DNA from: Rhodothermia bacterium
Lineage (GTDB): Bacteria; Bacteroidota; Rhodothermia; Rhodothermales; UBA2364
Direction: 5' to 3'
DNA: 64,000 nt
Assembly: GCA_017303715.1 (NCBI GenBank)
Contig: JAFLBZ010000004.1
Coordinates: forward strand, 68,887 to 132,886
The translations under genes were made by a program, and so were the position numbers. Positions 43,484-53,278 of the stretch are shown here, piece after piece. Position 1 is the first letter of the stretch. Each line of letters opens with the position of its first letter. The notes beneath the pieces are model-generated. The model made no database searches. It was not told the DNA's origin and saw only the letters and a list, made by a program, of their open reading frames with translations.

Positions 43484-44353
43484 TTAGAATTTTAGGTGTC
43501 GCACCGTTTGGGCGTTATTGATTAACTGTTTGAGGGAGTCAATCCCGATCCTGACATGTTCATCCACAAAATGTTTTGTGACCATTTTATCACTTTCTTC
43601 GGTTTTGATGCCTTCTGGGATCATCGGAACATCCGATACAAGGAGCAAAGCGCCCGTAGGCATCTGGTTTTTGAAACCTGCAACAAAAATGGTGGCCGTC
43701 TCCATGTCTATGGCCATTACCCGTAGTGAACGTAGATAGTTCTTAAAGTCTTCTTTGTGTTCCCAAACACGGCGATTGGTAGTGTAAACGGTTCCTGTCC
43801 AATAGTCCATCTCATGTTCCCGAATGGTCGTTGAAACGGCTTTTTGCAGGGCAAAGGCTGGAAGCGCTGGCACTTCGGCGGGTAAATAATCATTGCTCGT
43901 TCCTTCCCCGCGAATGGCCGCGATGGGCAAAATCAGGTCGCCCACTTTGGTTTTCTTGGGTTGTAGGCCACCACATTTGCCCAAAAACAAAACCGCTTTG
44001 GGGTTTATGGCCTCTAACAAGTCCATCATCGTTGCTGCATTGGGGCTTCCCATGCCAAAGTTGATGATGGTGATGCGGTCATGTGTTGCGGCCATCATCG
44101 GGCGATCCTCTCCATAAATCGGAACGCCGTGCCAGTCGGCAAACATCCGAACATAGTTCCCAAAATTGGTAAGCAGGATATGATCCCCAAACTTTTCCAA
44201 AGGCATTCCGGTATAGCGCGGCAACCAATTTTCTACGATGGCACGTTTTCGGGTTTTTTCCTCTATAAAATTAGGATCATCTTTAAACGCCGAAAAACGA
44301 TCATCTAAAAAGGCTTCTTCAAATAGGTTCTTGGTATGTAAGGAGTGAGACAT
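43484..44353 (-). CDS. amn: AMP nucleosidase
   Basis: This 289-residue cytoplasmic enzyme of the nucleoside phosphorylase fold hydrolyses AMP to adenine and ribose 5-phosphate, adjusting the adenylate pool. Conserved segments are NFGMGSPNAATMMDLL (about residues 98-113), FLGKCGGLQ and, near the C-terminus, AIDMETATIFVAGF, which carries the glutamate that contacts the ribose. The length is that of the shorter form found in Bacteroidota, without the long N-terminal domain of the E. coli enzyme. It sits 14 bases after the MATE exporter gene and 5 bases before the OsmC gene. Confidence 0.9.
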   Translation of the reverse strand: MSHSLHTKNLFEEAFLDDRFSAFKDDPNFIEEKTRKRAIVENWLPRYTGMPLEKFGDHILLTNFGNYVRMFADWHGVPIYGEDRPMMAATHDRITIINFGMGSPNAATMMDLLEAINPKAVLFLGKCGGLQPKKTKVGDLILPIAAIRGEGTSNDYLPAEVPALPAFALQKAVSTTIREHEMDYWTGTVYTTNRRVWEHKEDFKNYLRSLRVMAIDMETATIFVAGFKNQMPTGALLLVSDVPMIPEGIKTEESDKMVTKHFVDEHVRIGIDSLKQLINNAQTVRHLKF

Positions 44354-44367
44354 AACTCGAAAAGATT

Positions 44368-45789
44368 TTATTTGGGGGAATCTATTTTATGGTACGAGAG
44401 CAATTCGTTGGACTGCTTAAAGCGCCGAAGAAAGGTGGTGGACAGCATCACCGCCGCCGCAGCCAATCCCAAGATAAGGCCAATCCAAAGTCCTTTTTCG
44501 CGAAGTCCGACATAAAAAGCCAGCCATACGCCCGATGTAACGCCAATTCCCCAATACGCCCAGAACCCAATAATGGCGGGCGTGCGGGTATCTTTTAGTC
44601 CACGGAGTGCGCCAGAACTGGTGACTTGCACGGCATCGAACAATTGGAAGATGGCCGCCAAGGCCAATAACAAGGACGTAAGCGCCACAACTTCCGCATT
44701 TTTGGGATCATTCACATCTAAATAAAGCCGGATAATCCATTCTGGAATCAGTAAGAAAAGCAAGCCGATGCTCATCATCACAGCTGCCCCCATGACCATG
44801 CCCAAGATGCCTGCCCGTCGGGCTACCTCCGGATTTCCTTCGCCAATGGCTTGTCCCACCCGCGTGGTAGAGGCCATTGCAATCCCAACCGCTAACATAA
44901 AGGTAACGGAGGCAATATTAATCGCAATTTGGTGTGCGGCCAATGCCGTTTTGGAGATGCTACCCATCAAAATGGCCGTTGCGGCAAACAGCCCCACTTC
45001 TACCAAAAAGGCTAAACCAATGGGCGTACCAATGCGGATCACTTCTTTTAGATAGGAGGTGTCTGCTTGAAAAAAATGTCGAAAAAGATGAAGCTTCCGA
45101 AAACGCGGATTTAGATGCAAATACAGGAGCAAAGCCAATAACATCCAGACGTTAACCAATGTGGTGGCATAACCAGTTCCGGCCACGCCAAAAGCGGGTA
45201 CTTGCAGCAAGCCCCAATCCGCACCAAACATCAAGGTCCAATTCGCTACAATATTAACCAAGATGCCAGAGATATTGACCAATAGCCCAATCTGTGGCAT
45301 ATTAACACTGTCCAACAAACTCCGAACCGCCACCAGCCAAAGGGAAGGAATAAACCCCCAAATAAGGGCTTTCAAGTATTGATCGGCATAGGCGATAACG
45401 ACGGGTGATTGTCCGGTTGCATAAAGCAGGGGTGCGGTATAGTAGAGCAGCAACATACTGGGTAGCCCCAACACAAAGACCACCCAAAGCGCCATCCGGA
45501 GCGAGCGGCCCATAGCGTCTTCGTCTTTCGCCCCATAGGCTTGTGCCACCATTGGGCCAACGGCTAAAGCAAGCCCCAAACCAAAACACCAAATGGTTGA
45601 ATAAGCAGCGACACCAAGCCCCACCCCAGCAATGGCATCCGAGCCAATCCGACCGCACATAACATTGTCTATGAAGGTGAGGGTGACTTGTGCCAATTGC
45701 GCCCCCGCCATCGGGAGTGCCAGTTTAAAGTGGGCCTTAATCTCGGAACGATGCCGAAAAAGTCCATGATGACGTAACAAAGTTTCCAT
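44368..45789 (-). CDS. MATE-family multidrug/toxin efflux transporter
   Basis: This 473-residue inner-membrane exporter of the NorM branch is driven by sodium or protons. It has twelve hydrophobic helices in two similar halves. The N-terminal region (LALPMAGAQLAQVTLTFIDN) and the matching region in the second half (VIRIGTPIGLAFLVEVG) show the expected internal repeat. The GAQAFGA-like motif of the first half appears as VAQAYGAKDED. The likely cargo is cationic drugs or metabolites. It is the first gene of a three-gene minus-strand run with amn and osmC, a grouping with no obvious functional logic. Confidence 0.92.
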   Translation of the reverse strand: METLLRHHGLFRHRSEIKAHFKLALPMAGAQLAQVTLTFIDNVMCGRIGSDAIAGVGLGVAAYSTIWCFGLGLALAVGPMVAQAYGAKDEDAMGRSLRMALWVVFVLGLPSMLLLYYTAPLLYATGQSPVVIAYADQYLKALIWGFIPSLWLVAVRSLLDSVNMPQIGLLVNISGILVNIVANWTLMFGADWGLLQVPAFGVAGTGYATTLVNVWMLLALLLYLHLNPRFRKLHLFRHFFQADTSYLKEVIRIGTPIGLAFLVEVGLFAATAILMGSISKTALAAHQIAINIASVTFMLAVGIAMASTTRVGQAIGEGNPEVARRAGILGMVMGAAVMMSIGLLFLLIPEWIIRLYLDVNDPKNAEVVALTSLLLALAAIFQLFDAVQVTSSGALRGLKDTRTPAIIGFWAYWGIGVTSGVWLAFYVGLREKGLWIGLILGLAAAAVMLSTTFLRRFKQSNELLSYHKIDSPK

Positions 45790-46009
45790 ACGGGTAAAGG
45801 GAAGCAGGCATGATACAGCAAATGTGCATAACCTTTCTTTCCCTCATCGGAAGTTCAAATTTTTGGCTGAATATGGCCATACCGCCCCAGAGCGCAAAGA
45901 ATGGGGTAGGCCATGATTGCCTGCCTCTCCGGAAGGCAAGTCAGACTGTTCGTTTGTTGTATTGCCAAGAAGGGTCTGGCGAAAGAGTACTTACAACAAG
46001 CGCAATTCC

Positions 46010-46423
46010 CTACGGATTCAAAACCTTCTGAAACACCTCTGTCACCATGATTGGAGCCATAATGGGGCGATTGCGCTTCATGTCCACAAAACAAAGGGTA
46101 ACACTTCCCGAAACCCGCACTTTGGGATCATTGCTTCCATATACCTCGTATGCAATCATCAGCCGCGTTGCAGGCATTTCATTTACCATTACCTTAATTT
46201 CGAGCAATTCATCGTATCGGCATGGGCGGTGATACCGTAAAGCGGCCTCTACCACCGGCATCATCACGCCAGCGTCTTCCAGATCGCGATAAACCAAGCC
46301 CGCATCACGCAAGGCATCGGTACGCGCTGCTTCAAAATAGTCAAGGTAGTGGGTATGGTAAACCACCCGCATGGGATCACATTCGCGGTATCTTACCCGA
46401 TGTAAATAGGTATAAACGTACAT
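46010..46423 (-). CDS. Hotdog-fold acyl-CoA thioesterase (4HBT/YbgC-like)
   Basis: This 137-residue cytoplasmic thioesterase hydrolyses acyl-CoA or acyl-ACP. The catalytic aspartate is visible in RYRECDPMRVVYHTHYLDYF (about residues 12-31), the standard YbgC/4HBT signature. The ATG at 46423 overlaps the accA stop (TGATG), so it is translationally coupled to fatty-acid synthesis, which suits the role. The frame's previous TTG codon, one position earlier, is a poorer start. The exact chain length preferred is unknown. Confidence 0.88.
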   Translation of the reverse strand: MYVYTYLHRVRYRECDPMRVVYHTHYLDYFEAARTDALRDAGLVYRDLEDAGVMMPVVEAALRYHRPCRYDELLEIKVMVNEMPATRLMIAYEVYGSNDPKVRVSGSVTLCFVDMKRNRPIMAPIMVTEVFQKVLNP

Positions 46424-47400
46424 CAAACTTCCTCAAAAGCACCCATTGCGTCAAAATTTGCAAGGCGTTGTGCCAAAAGTTCTTGTGCGGGCAATTTGCT
46501 TAATTCAGTCAAAGCATTTGCAATAGCATGGCCTGTAAATTTAAATGCGCCGGCAGGGTCGCGATGAGCGCCCCCCAAAGGTTCTTGAATCACCTCGTTG
46601 ATGATATTCACCTTGATCAGGTCTGGCGCTGTAAGTTTTAAGGCGCGGGCCGCATCTTCTTTATGATCCCAAGATCGCCAAAGGATGGAGGAGCAACTTT
46701 CGGGCGAGATGACCGAGTACCATGCGTTTTCTAACATCAGGATTTTATCGCCCACACCGATGCCCAAGGCGCCACCGGAAGCCCCTTCTCCGATAACCAC
46801 AACCACAATCGGGACGGGAAAACGTGCCATTTCTAAAAGGTTACGCGCAATGGCTTCGGCTTGACCTCTTTCCTCTGCCTCGATTCCCGGATATGCCCCC
46901 GGCGTATCCAAAAGGGTAATAATCGGTTTGTTGAACTTGGCGGCCATTCGCATTAATCGAAGGGCTTTGCGATAGCCTTCTGGATTGGGCATCCCAAAAC
47001 GGCGGAATTTGCGGCTTTTGGTGTCTCGACCCTTTTGTTGACCGATGACCATCACGGTGCGGTCGCGGTCGCCATATTTACTGCCATTAAAGGTCGCAAA
47101 ACCGCCTACAATCGCAGGATCGTCTGCAAAGAGGCGATCACCATGTAGTTCCGTGAAGTTGCGTGTCATGCCTTGAATAAAGTCTAAGGAGTACGGTCGG
47201 TCTGGATGACGTGCAATTTGTACCCGTTGCCAGCGGGTGAGGTTTTTATAGAGGTTTTGGCGTAGGTTTTGGATTTTCCCTTCCAAAGCAGCAATCGCAT
47301 CGCCGAGGTCTGTTGCGGGGTCATCGGCATCAAATTGGCGCATTTCCAGCAAGCGCTTCTCCAATTCGATAATGGGCTTTTCAAAATCCAAAACGTGCAT
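46423..47400 (-). CDS. accA: Acetyl-CoA carboxylase carboxyltransferase subunit alpha
   Basis: This 325-residue cytoplasmic subunit, with AccD, transfers CO2 to acetyl-CoA to make malonyl-CoA, the committed step of fatty-acid synthesis. The N-terminal [26 protein letters not shown] and the glycine-rich [17 protein letters not shown] are diagnostic, and the size matches. It sits 41 bases downstream of the glycosyltransferase gene and overlaps the thioesterase start. The accD gene is not in this window. Confidence 0.94.
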   Translation of the reverse strand: MHVLDFEKPIIELEKRLLEMRQFDADDPATDLGDAIAALEGKIQNLRQNLYKNLTRWQRVQIARHPDRPYSLDFIQGMTRNFTELHGDRLFADDPAIVGGFATFNGSKYGDRDRTVMVIGQQKGRDTKSRKFRRFGMPNPEGYRKALRLMRMAAKFNKPIITLLDTPGAYPGIEAEERGQAEAIARNLLEMARFPVPIVVVVIGEGASGGALGIGVGDKILMLENAWYSVISPESCSSILWRSWDHKEDAARALKLTAPDLIKVNIINEVIQEPLGGAHRDPAGAFKFTGHAIANALTELSKLPAQELLAQRLANFDAMGAFEEV

Positions 47401-47441
47401 GGTTGTTGTTTTTTGGGTGCAGAGAATGGTAATAAAGTAGT

Positions 47442-48689
47442 TTACGGATTGACGACAAAAGATGCAACCGTGTTTGGTGAAACCTTTGGAGAAAAGGAAT
47501 GAATAGTAGATGGCCCAATAAGGGTATTGTATTGTTCGGAGAAGAGGTAATGGGTTACATTGGAACGATGTAGCCGCTGCATTGCTGCAAAAACTTGGCT
47601 CGGCAAAAGGTCTTCTTCGGCATAAACGACTTCCGTATAAACATCTTGTGGTGGAGGGGCATCCGCTTTAGCGAGGTGATGCACACATTTCCAAGATTGG
47701 TCCTCTGTAAGCAACCGAAAATGATGGGCCGCCCTTTCGGATCCCACAAAAAGAACCTCATGAAGTTCGGTTGACGGGGCTTCTGGCATCCATTTTTTGA
47801 GCGATTGTGCTACCGCCGCCATGCCTGCCCGTACATGAACCCCGGCTTTCAGTAGCCACACAAATGGTTTGGCATACTGACCCGCAAAATGCTTTTCCAT
47901 AAACACCACCATTGCGCCATAGAACAGTTTTACGTAGCGAATAGATTGTTTGTCCGTGCTTTCGCCTTTATAGTGTAAAACGGCTGTTTGAGGCGTATAA
48001 TAAATGCGCCAGTCCGCTTGTTGAATCCTAAAACACCAATCTAAATCTTCCCCATACATGAAATAGGCTGGATCGAAAAGGCCCGCGCCTTGTTTTTTCC
48101 CATCCCCAAAAAGGGCACTCCGTCTTACCATCATACACGAGCCACTGAGGGCATCTACCTCCGCCATCTGGTCTTCCGGAAGGAACGTCATGTTGTACTG
48201 ACCAAAGATTTTGCTTTTGGGAAAACGCTGGCTTAGCCCTAATATCCGCCAGAGGGCAACCGAAGGTCGCGGGAAGGCACGACGGCATGTGGGCGAAAAG
48301 GAGCCATCTGGATCCAAAATAACGGGTCCCGCCGCGCCACATTCGGGATGATCATCCATAAATTGGGTCATTACAGCGAGAAAATCCTCTCGAATGATGG
48401 TATCTGGGTTTAGAATCAGAAAATAGGTGCCTTTGGCAAGCTCCATCGCTTGGTTATTCGCGATACCAAATCCGGGATTGTGGGCATTGGCAATGAGGTG
48501 TACGTCTGGATGATTTTGCCGTGTGGCCGCCACCGAGTCATCCGGCGAGGCATTGTCCACCACCCAAATTTCGGTAGGAACCCCTTGCGCCGCTCGTTTT
48601 ACCGCACGAATGGCCTGATCCAAATAGGCCGAAACGTTATAACTGACAATGATAACCGATACCCGAACAGGGCCGTTGTGCTCCATCAT
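47442..48689 (-). CDS. Family 2 glycosyltransferase (rhamnosyl-/galactosyltransferase-like)
   Basis: This soluble GT-A enzyme of about 415 residues probably adds a sugar to a cell-surface polysaccharide. The N-terminus [18 protein letters not shown], then [13 protein letters not shown] and ILNPDTII (the metal-binding DXD position) are the family hallmarks, and a [13 protein letters not shown] motif near residue 208 holds the likely catalytic base. The C-terminal 120 residues are less conserved. The ATG at 48689 is chosen because the frame's first codon is a TTG; an adjacent ATG at 48686 is equal. It is upstream of accA on the same strand and divergent from the photolyase gene. Confidence 0.88.
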   Translation of the reverse strand: MMEHNGPVRVSVIIVSYNVSAYLDQAIRAVKRAAQGVPTEIWVVDNASPDDSVAATRQNHPDVHLIANAHNPGFGIANNQAMELAKGTYFLILNPDTIIREDFLAVMTQFMDDHPECGAAGPVILDPDGSFSPTCRRAFPRPSVALWRILGLSQRFPKSKIFGQYNMTFLPEDQMAEVDALSGSCMMVRRSALFGDGKKQGAGLFDPAYFMYGEDLDWCFRIQQADWRIYYTPQTAVLHYKGESTDKQSIRYVKLFYGAMVVFMEKHFAGQYAKPFVWLLKAGVHVRAGMAAVAQSLKKWMPEAPSTELHEVLFVGSERAAHHFRLLTEDQSWKCVHHLAKADAPPPQDVYTEVVYAEEDLLPSQVFAAMQRLHRSNVTHYLFSEQYNTLIGPSTIHSFSPKVSPNTVASFVVNP

Positions 48690-48818
48690 ATGCAAAAAGT
48701 TTACCCGCCATTGCGTTCTAAGGTGTTTTTAGCAAGCCGAATGACAACCTCCCGAACGTTTGCATGACTATATTGTTTCTTAAGATACCCCACAACCCTC
48801 GCTTAATAGGTAAACGTT

Positions 48819-50264
48819 ATGACAATTTTGGTTTGGTTTCGCCGAGATTTAAGAGTTACAGACCATACGGCACTCCGTCAGGCGATTGTGGATGGCCACT
48901 CCATTGTTCCGGTGTTCATTTTTAATGATGAGACTATCGTATCCGGTGGTATGGGCGCACCCATCACCCACTTCTTCTTTGAGTCCGTTAGAGCTTTAGC
49001 GGGTAATTTGTCTCACTTAGGCGGTGGATTGGTGCTGCGTCGTGGTGATTTTCTGACCGAGTTGGAGCGGTTGATCGCCGATACGGGTGCAAGAGCGGTG
49101 TATTACAACAAGGACTACGAGCCAGATGCGCGAAAACGAGATGCACGAATCACCACTTTTTTACAGGCCAAAGGCATTACGGTTCAAGGGTTTAAAGACC
49201 AAGTTTTATTCGAAGAAGACGAAATCCTCACCCAGACTGGTTCTCCTTACACGGTTTTTACCCCATATAGCCGGGCTTGGTTGGCGCGAACTTCTGAAAT
49301 CCCATGGGCCACATCGTACCCGGCCCACATCCGCTTGCCCGATGGTTTCCAAGCATTGGAAAGTGTGTTTATCCCCGCGCCAGCAGAGCTAAAACTTTTC
49401 CCGAGTCGTTATTCTTTTTTGGTGACGCCCGGCGAAAAGGCGGCGCACGACACACTCCAAGTATTTTTAGAACATGCCGCAGGAAGCTATCGCGACCAAC
49501 GGAATTCTCCGTCCATTAAAGGCACTTCTATGCTTTCGGCTTATTTACGTGCAGGTAGCATCTCCATTCGCGAGGTCTTCCATCGAGCAGTGCAGGCCAA
49601 ACAAAATATGTCGCCGGAACAGGCCGCACAGGTGGATGTCTTTATCAGCGAATTAATTTGGCGAGACTTCTATTTTCAGGTCTTATACCACTTTCCGCAG
49701 GTTGTTGAGCGCGATTTTAAAACTTCCTCCCACCAAATTGCTTGGCGAATAGCACCCGAAGAACTGCTCGCATGGAAAGAAGGTCGGACGGGATACCCCA
49801 TCGTGGATGCGGCAATGCGGCAATTGTGCCAACATGGTTGGATGCACAACCGCCTACGGATGATTACGGCCATGTTCTTAACCAAACATCTACTCATCCA
49901 CTGGAAGGAAGGAGAACGCTTTTTTGCCCACCACCTCATTGATTATGATTTGGCGGCCAACAATGGCGGCTGGCAGTGGAGTGCTTCTACGGGAACAGAT
50001 GCACAACCCTATTTCCGAATTTTCAACCCGTTTGAGCAATCCCGCCAGTTCGATCCAGAGGGTTCTTTCCTCCGTGCCTATTTGCCCGAATTGGCCCGTG
50101 TGCCGCTCCGCTATCTCCACAAACCTTGGGAGATGCCCGCAGAAGTGCAAATAGCCGCAACGTGTATCATTGGTAAGGATTATCCGGCTCCGATTGTGGA
50201 GCACCGTTTCGCTAGAGAACGAGCTTTGGCAGCTTTTGGCGCAAAAAGCAAAAAGAAAGGGTGA
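48819..50264 (+). CDS. phrB: Deoxyribodipyrimidine photolyase
   Basis: This 481-residue cytoplasmic photolyase uses blue light and FAD to repair cyclobutane pyrimidine dimers. The N-terminal antenna domain starts WFRRDLRVTDHTALRQA. The FAD-binding domain has SVSAYLRAGSIS-like and MRQLCQHGWMHNRLRMI segments and the signature NNGGWQWSASTGTDAQPYFR (near residue 385), which positions the flavin and electron-transfer tryptophan. The length and motif set match class I CPD photolyases. It has a 129-base upstream gap shared with the minus-strand glycosyltransferase and is followed by about 290 bases without a supported gene. Confidence 0.94.
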   Translation: MTILVWFRRDLRVTDHTALRQAIVDGHSIVPVFIFNDETIVSGGMGAPITHFFFESVRALAGNLSHLGGGLVLRRGDFLTELERLIADTGARAVYYNKDYEPDARKRDARITTFLQAKGITVQGFKDQVLFEEDEILTQTGSPYTVFTPYSRAWLARTSEIPWATSYPAHIRLPDGFQALESVFIPAPAELKLFPSRYSFLVTPGEKAAHDTLQVFLEHAAGSYRDQRNSPSIKGTSMLSAYLRAGSISIREVFHRAVQAKQNMSPEQAAQVDVFISELIWRDFYFQVLYHFPQVVERDFKTSSHQIAWRIAPEELLAWKEGRTGYPIVDAAMRQLCQHGWMHNRLRMITAMFLTKHLLIHWKEGERFFAHHLIDYDLAANNGGWQWSASTGTDAQPYFRIFNPFEQSRQFDPEGSFLRAYLPELARVPLRYLHKPWEMPAEVQIAATCIIGKDYPAPIVEHRFARERALAAFGAKSKKKG

Positions 50265-50556
50265 ACAGGCTATATAAGGAGTTGCCCTTCCCCTTAAACT
50301 AAAATAATGATTTGACGATCCGTTTGTGTCGGCCTACCGATAGCCTTCTTTTTACTGGCAGACGACCTTTGTATGCCCTGCCTTGTATTGTCCAATCACA
50401 ACCACCTATGGTTATAATGGCATGAATTACAGGCTCTAAATATTTGTTATTAAACGACTCAAATTCTTCCGATGGATCTAATTTCTCACGGTGACCCTTT
50501 AAATCACTGGCTTTCAATTTTCGATTTACCCAATCACCCCTTTGGGTTCACACAGC
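50265..50556. other. Intergenic region, no supported gene
   Basis: Only a 72-codon minus-strand frame starting with TTG is open here, and it has no recognisable sequence. One short motif, AACCACCTATGGTTATA at 50401-50417, resembles the one at 5886-5902. Neither a terminator for the photolyase nor a promoter for the minus-strand gene was identified with confidence. Confidence 0.5.
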
Positions 50557-50997
50557 TTACGTTATAACACGCGAAACGTATTTCGGTGGGAAGGGTCGCT
50601 TAAGAAATTGCCAAATGCGCCCAAGCCGAGAGCCAGCATTTGTACGTTCCTTCTCCAACAAACCTTGTTCCAAACGAATGTCGAACCGTAGATTCTCCTG
50701 ACCGATTTGCAGAGCGCGCTCAAACCGCCGATAACCCACCGTCCCGATACGTATCCAGAATTTCCCTTGTGGTACTGCTTCTAAAAGGTAGCCCCCGTCC
50801 AAATCGCTTCGTCCAATGGACAAGATCTCGCCTGTAATAGGCTTGACTAAGGTCACAACCACACCGGAGATGGGTTGATTTTTGCTTTTTTCCCGGATTA
50901 CGCCCCAGACTTGGACTTGTGCAGCCACGTCAGTCCAAATTGTCCAACCGCACAACACGAAAAGAAGCGGTTTATGGAATTGATTTATCCATATCAT
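50557..50997 (-). CDS. Small exported protein with carboxypeptidase-regulatory-like domain
   Basis: This 146-residue protein has a signal peptide (about residues 1-26, ending AAQ) and one CarboxypepD_reg-like beta-sandwich covering residues 28-110 (GVIREKSKNQPISGVVVTLV, DLDGGYLLEAVPQGKFWIRI). Such domains are common at the N-terminus of TonB-dependent receptors and surface proteins in Bacteroidota, but here the domain stands alone with a short basic tail. A structural or binding role outside the inner membrane is likely. It is divergent from the metal-dependent hydrolase gene, 163 bases away. Confidence 0.78.
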   Translation of the reverse strand: MIWINQFHKPLLFVLCGWTIWTDVAAQVQVWGVIREKSKNQPISGVVVTLVKPITGEILSIGRSDLDGGYLLEAVPQGKFWIRIGTVGYRRFERALQIGQENLRFDIRLEQGLLEKERTNAGSRLGRIWQFLKRPFPPKYVSRVIT

Positions 50998-51160
50998 AAA
51001 GATTCCAACATCGGTTTATGGCGTCTTCCGAGAATTACTTTCGGTGTTTTAGGCATAAGCAGTATATTTTGTCACCACTTTTACAAAACAAGTTTCTTGT
51101 TTGCCACATTTTCGATTAAATTACACCCATACCGTTCAACATCCAAAAACAATCTATTCC

Positions 51161-51850
51161 ATGAAAATTACCTACTTTGGCCATTCTGCGCTCCAAGTTG
51201 AGTCCAAAACACACACGTTTTTGTTTGACCCCTTTATTACGGGCAATCCGCTTGCGGAAGGCATTGTAACGGCTGCGGAGTTAAATCCTGATGTTGTTCT
51301 GATAACCCATGCACATGGCGACCACTGGGGAGACGCCCAGGAAATCATTCCGCGTTCTGGGGCATTGTTTATTTCAAACTATGAAATCTGCACCTATTTA
51401 GAACGTAAAACGGGGTACAATCGCTATCATCCCATGAATACGGGTGGCAGCGCCTCGTTCGAGTGGGGCAACGTTAAACAGACGTATGCACGCCACTCCT
51501 CTTCCTTCCCCGATGGAACCTATGGTGGCAACCCGAATGGTTTTGTATTACAAACGGAAGGTAAAACCCTCTATCATGCTGGAGATACCGACTTGTTCAA
51601 CGAGATGGCCTATTTGGGCGAAGACTTCGAGATTGATGTTGCCTTCTTGCCTATTGGCGATAATTTTACAATGGGTATCCACGACGCCATTCGTGCCGCC
51701 AAAATGCTTCGTGCAAAAAAGGTGATTCCGGTTCATCATAACACCTTCCCATACATCGTTACGGATTTATATGCTTGGCAAAATGCCATGAAAGATGCAG
51801 GCCAAAATGGTATTATTCTTAAGCCCGGAGAGACCTTTGTTTTGGAATAA
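51161..51850 (+). CDS. Metal-dependent hydrolase (UPF0173-like, metallo-beta-lactamase fold)
   Basis: This 229-residue cytoplasmic protein of the metallo-beta-lactamase superfamily has the metal-binding THAHGDHWGD (about residues 49-58), an intermediate histidine in ARHSSSFPDG, the aspartate in HAGDTDLF and a late HHNTFPY. These are the usual ligands, so it is probably an active hydrolase of unknown substrate. The frame extends upstream to 51101, but the ATG at 51161 is followed immediately by the family-typical MKITYFGHSALQV. It begins a close-packed plus-strand set ending near 56461. Confidence 0.92.
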   Translation: MKITYFGHSALQVESKTHTFLFDPFITGNPLAEGIVTAAELNPDVVLITHAHGDHWGDAQEIIPRSGALFISNYEICTYLERKTGYNRYHPMNTGGSASFEWGNVKQTYARHSSSFPDGTYGGNPNGFVLQTEGKTLYHAGDTDLFNEMAYLGEDFEIDVAFLPIGDNFTMGIHDAIRAAKMLRAKKVIPVHHNTFPYIVTDLYAWQNAMKDAGQNGIILKPGETFVLE

Positions 51851-51896
51851 CCCATATTTTCCCCGCCAAATTAAGCGCCTGCGGCGTGTGTTGTAC

Positions 51897-52772
51897 ATGG
51901 TGATAAGTGGGCTTGGTGTGCTAATATTCGCACAAGCGGTGCAGACACAACCTTGGATTGGCTTTTCGGATCCACTACGGCAACCCGAAACGGCTGGGCG
52001 TGACTTTAACAGCCGGTTTTCTGGACGTGCGTACTTGGTTTATCAACCCGGGTATGCCCTACAACAAACAAACCTCGAAACCTTGTTTAACAATCCAGAT
52101 GCACCCGTTCCCAAAGCCCACCAATTTGCTTTACGTGCAGACCTACGCCTTACCAATACCATAGACCTCCAAGGAGTTTGGGGCAAAACTACGATGGGCA
52201 ACGGTCGTATTGGGCTTTCATGGTTGGGCGCAAAATATTACCTACAAAGCGAAAATAAGAACTTCGCTATTCGGCTTGCCATCAAACCACCCATTGCCGA
52301 GCCAAACATCTCTGGTGTGGACATTAGCGGCTTTACGGAAACCAAATACCCAAACATGCTCACTACCGAATTCGGTATTGGCTTTCGATACGAACAGTCC
52401 GGTCTATCGGATTTCCCCTTGGTGAATCCAGAGACGGGATATCGGGTGCAACAAACGTTTATGCGAACGTCTATCAGGAATCTACATGCCACCCGAACGT
52501 ATCGTTTTGCCTTTGACCCAGCAGCAAGCAATCTTTTTGTCTCACTAAAAGCCTCCGTAGGCATTATGGAATCCATCACCCTTGAAGGTCGGAATTATGA
52601 AGGGCCGCCTCAAAAACCCCTAAAAGCCCAAGGAGGATTGCTCGCTATCGAGGTTGGTCTAAATATGCTCCGCCCTACATGGCAATTTTCACCATACTTC
52701 CGGCTCCCGCTCCATCAGACAGGTGTTGTCCACGATGCCATCCGCTTGGGTACTAATTTGCAATTAAGATGA
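51897..52772 (+). CDS. Exported protein of unknown function, beta-rich
   Basis: This 291-residue protein has an N-terminal hydrophobic signal (MVISGLGVLIFAQ then AVQTQPW). The chosen start at 51897 avoids overlap with the hydrolase gene, although the frame is open from 51795. The body has alternating hydrophobic and polar residues and several GxG/aromatic strands (FALRADLRLTNTIDLQGVWG, IGLSWLGAKYYLQ), suggesting a beta-barrel or beta-sandwich in the outer membrane or periplasm. The C-terminus ends in an arginine (IRLGTNLQLR). No domain was recognised. Its last four bases overlap the next gene (ATGA). Confidence 0.65.
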   Translation: MVISGLGVLIFAQAVQTQPWIGFSDPLRQPETAGRDFNSRFSGRAYLVYQPGYALQQTNLETLFNNPDAPVPKAHQFALRADLRLTNTIDLQGVWGKTTMGNGRIGLSWLGAKYYLQSENKNFAIRLAIKPPIAEPNISGVDISGFTETKYPNMLTTEFGIGFRYEQSGLSDFPLVNPETGYRVQQTFMRTSIRNLHATRTYRFAFDPAASNLFVSLKASVGIMESITLEGRNYEGPPQKPLKAQGGLLAIEVGLNMLRPTWQFSPYFRLPLHQTGVVHDAIRLGTNLQLR

Positions 52773-53257
52773 CCATTGGCATTTTATCGGATACACACCA
52801 TTACTTTCACCCCGATCTACCGCGCTATCTGGCGGAAACGGACTTGATTTTGCATGCCGGCGACATCGGGAATCTGGAAGTTTTAGACCAATTAGAGGCC
52901 ATTGGCCCCGAAGTACGCGCCGTTTGGGGCAATATAGACGGACAAGCCATTCGCCAGCGCGTCCCACAACACCAAAACTTTACAATAGACGGTTGCCGAT
53001 TCTGGATGACCCATATTGGCGGGCATCCGGGTCGTTGGGATCTCTCGATTAGACCCAAACTCACTGAAGCGCCGCCCCAAGTCTTCATCTGCGGACATAG
53101 CCACATCCTTCGCATTGAGCGAGTAGCACCCCTCAACAACATGCTTTTCATCAATCCGGGAGCCGCTGGCAAACAAGGTTGGCACAAAGAAAAAACGCTC
53201 CTTCGTCTCCAAGTTGTCTCTGGGAAACCCACTGCTGCCGAAGTAATTCACCTCTAA
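52769..53257 (+). CDS. YfcE/MJ0936-type metallophosphoesterase
   Basis: This 162-residue cytoplasmic calcineurin-like phosphodiesterase has DTHHYF (residues 8-13), LHAGDIGN, GNID (at the usual GNCD/GNHD site), and the last histidine motif CGHSHILRI, all five metal-ligand blocks in order. The size fits the YfcE subfamily, which hydrolyses phosphodiesters in vitro. The ATG overlaps the previous stop (ATGA). The physiological substrate is unknown. Confidence 0.9.
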   Translation: MTIGILSDTHHYFHPDLPRYLAETDLILHAGDIGNLEVLDQLEAIGPEVRAVWGNIDGQAIRQRVPQHQNFTIDGCRFWMTHIGGHPGRWDLSIRPKLTEAPPQVFICGHSHILRIERVAPLNNMLFINPGAAGKQGWHKEKTLLRLQVVSGKPTAAEVIHL

Positions 53258-53278
53258 ACGTGACCTCCAGTTAACGCC

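Noticed and set aside
50299-50517. 72-codon minus-strand frame
   Set aside because: It starts with TTG, has no ribosome-binding site and no recognisable sequence.
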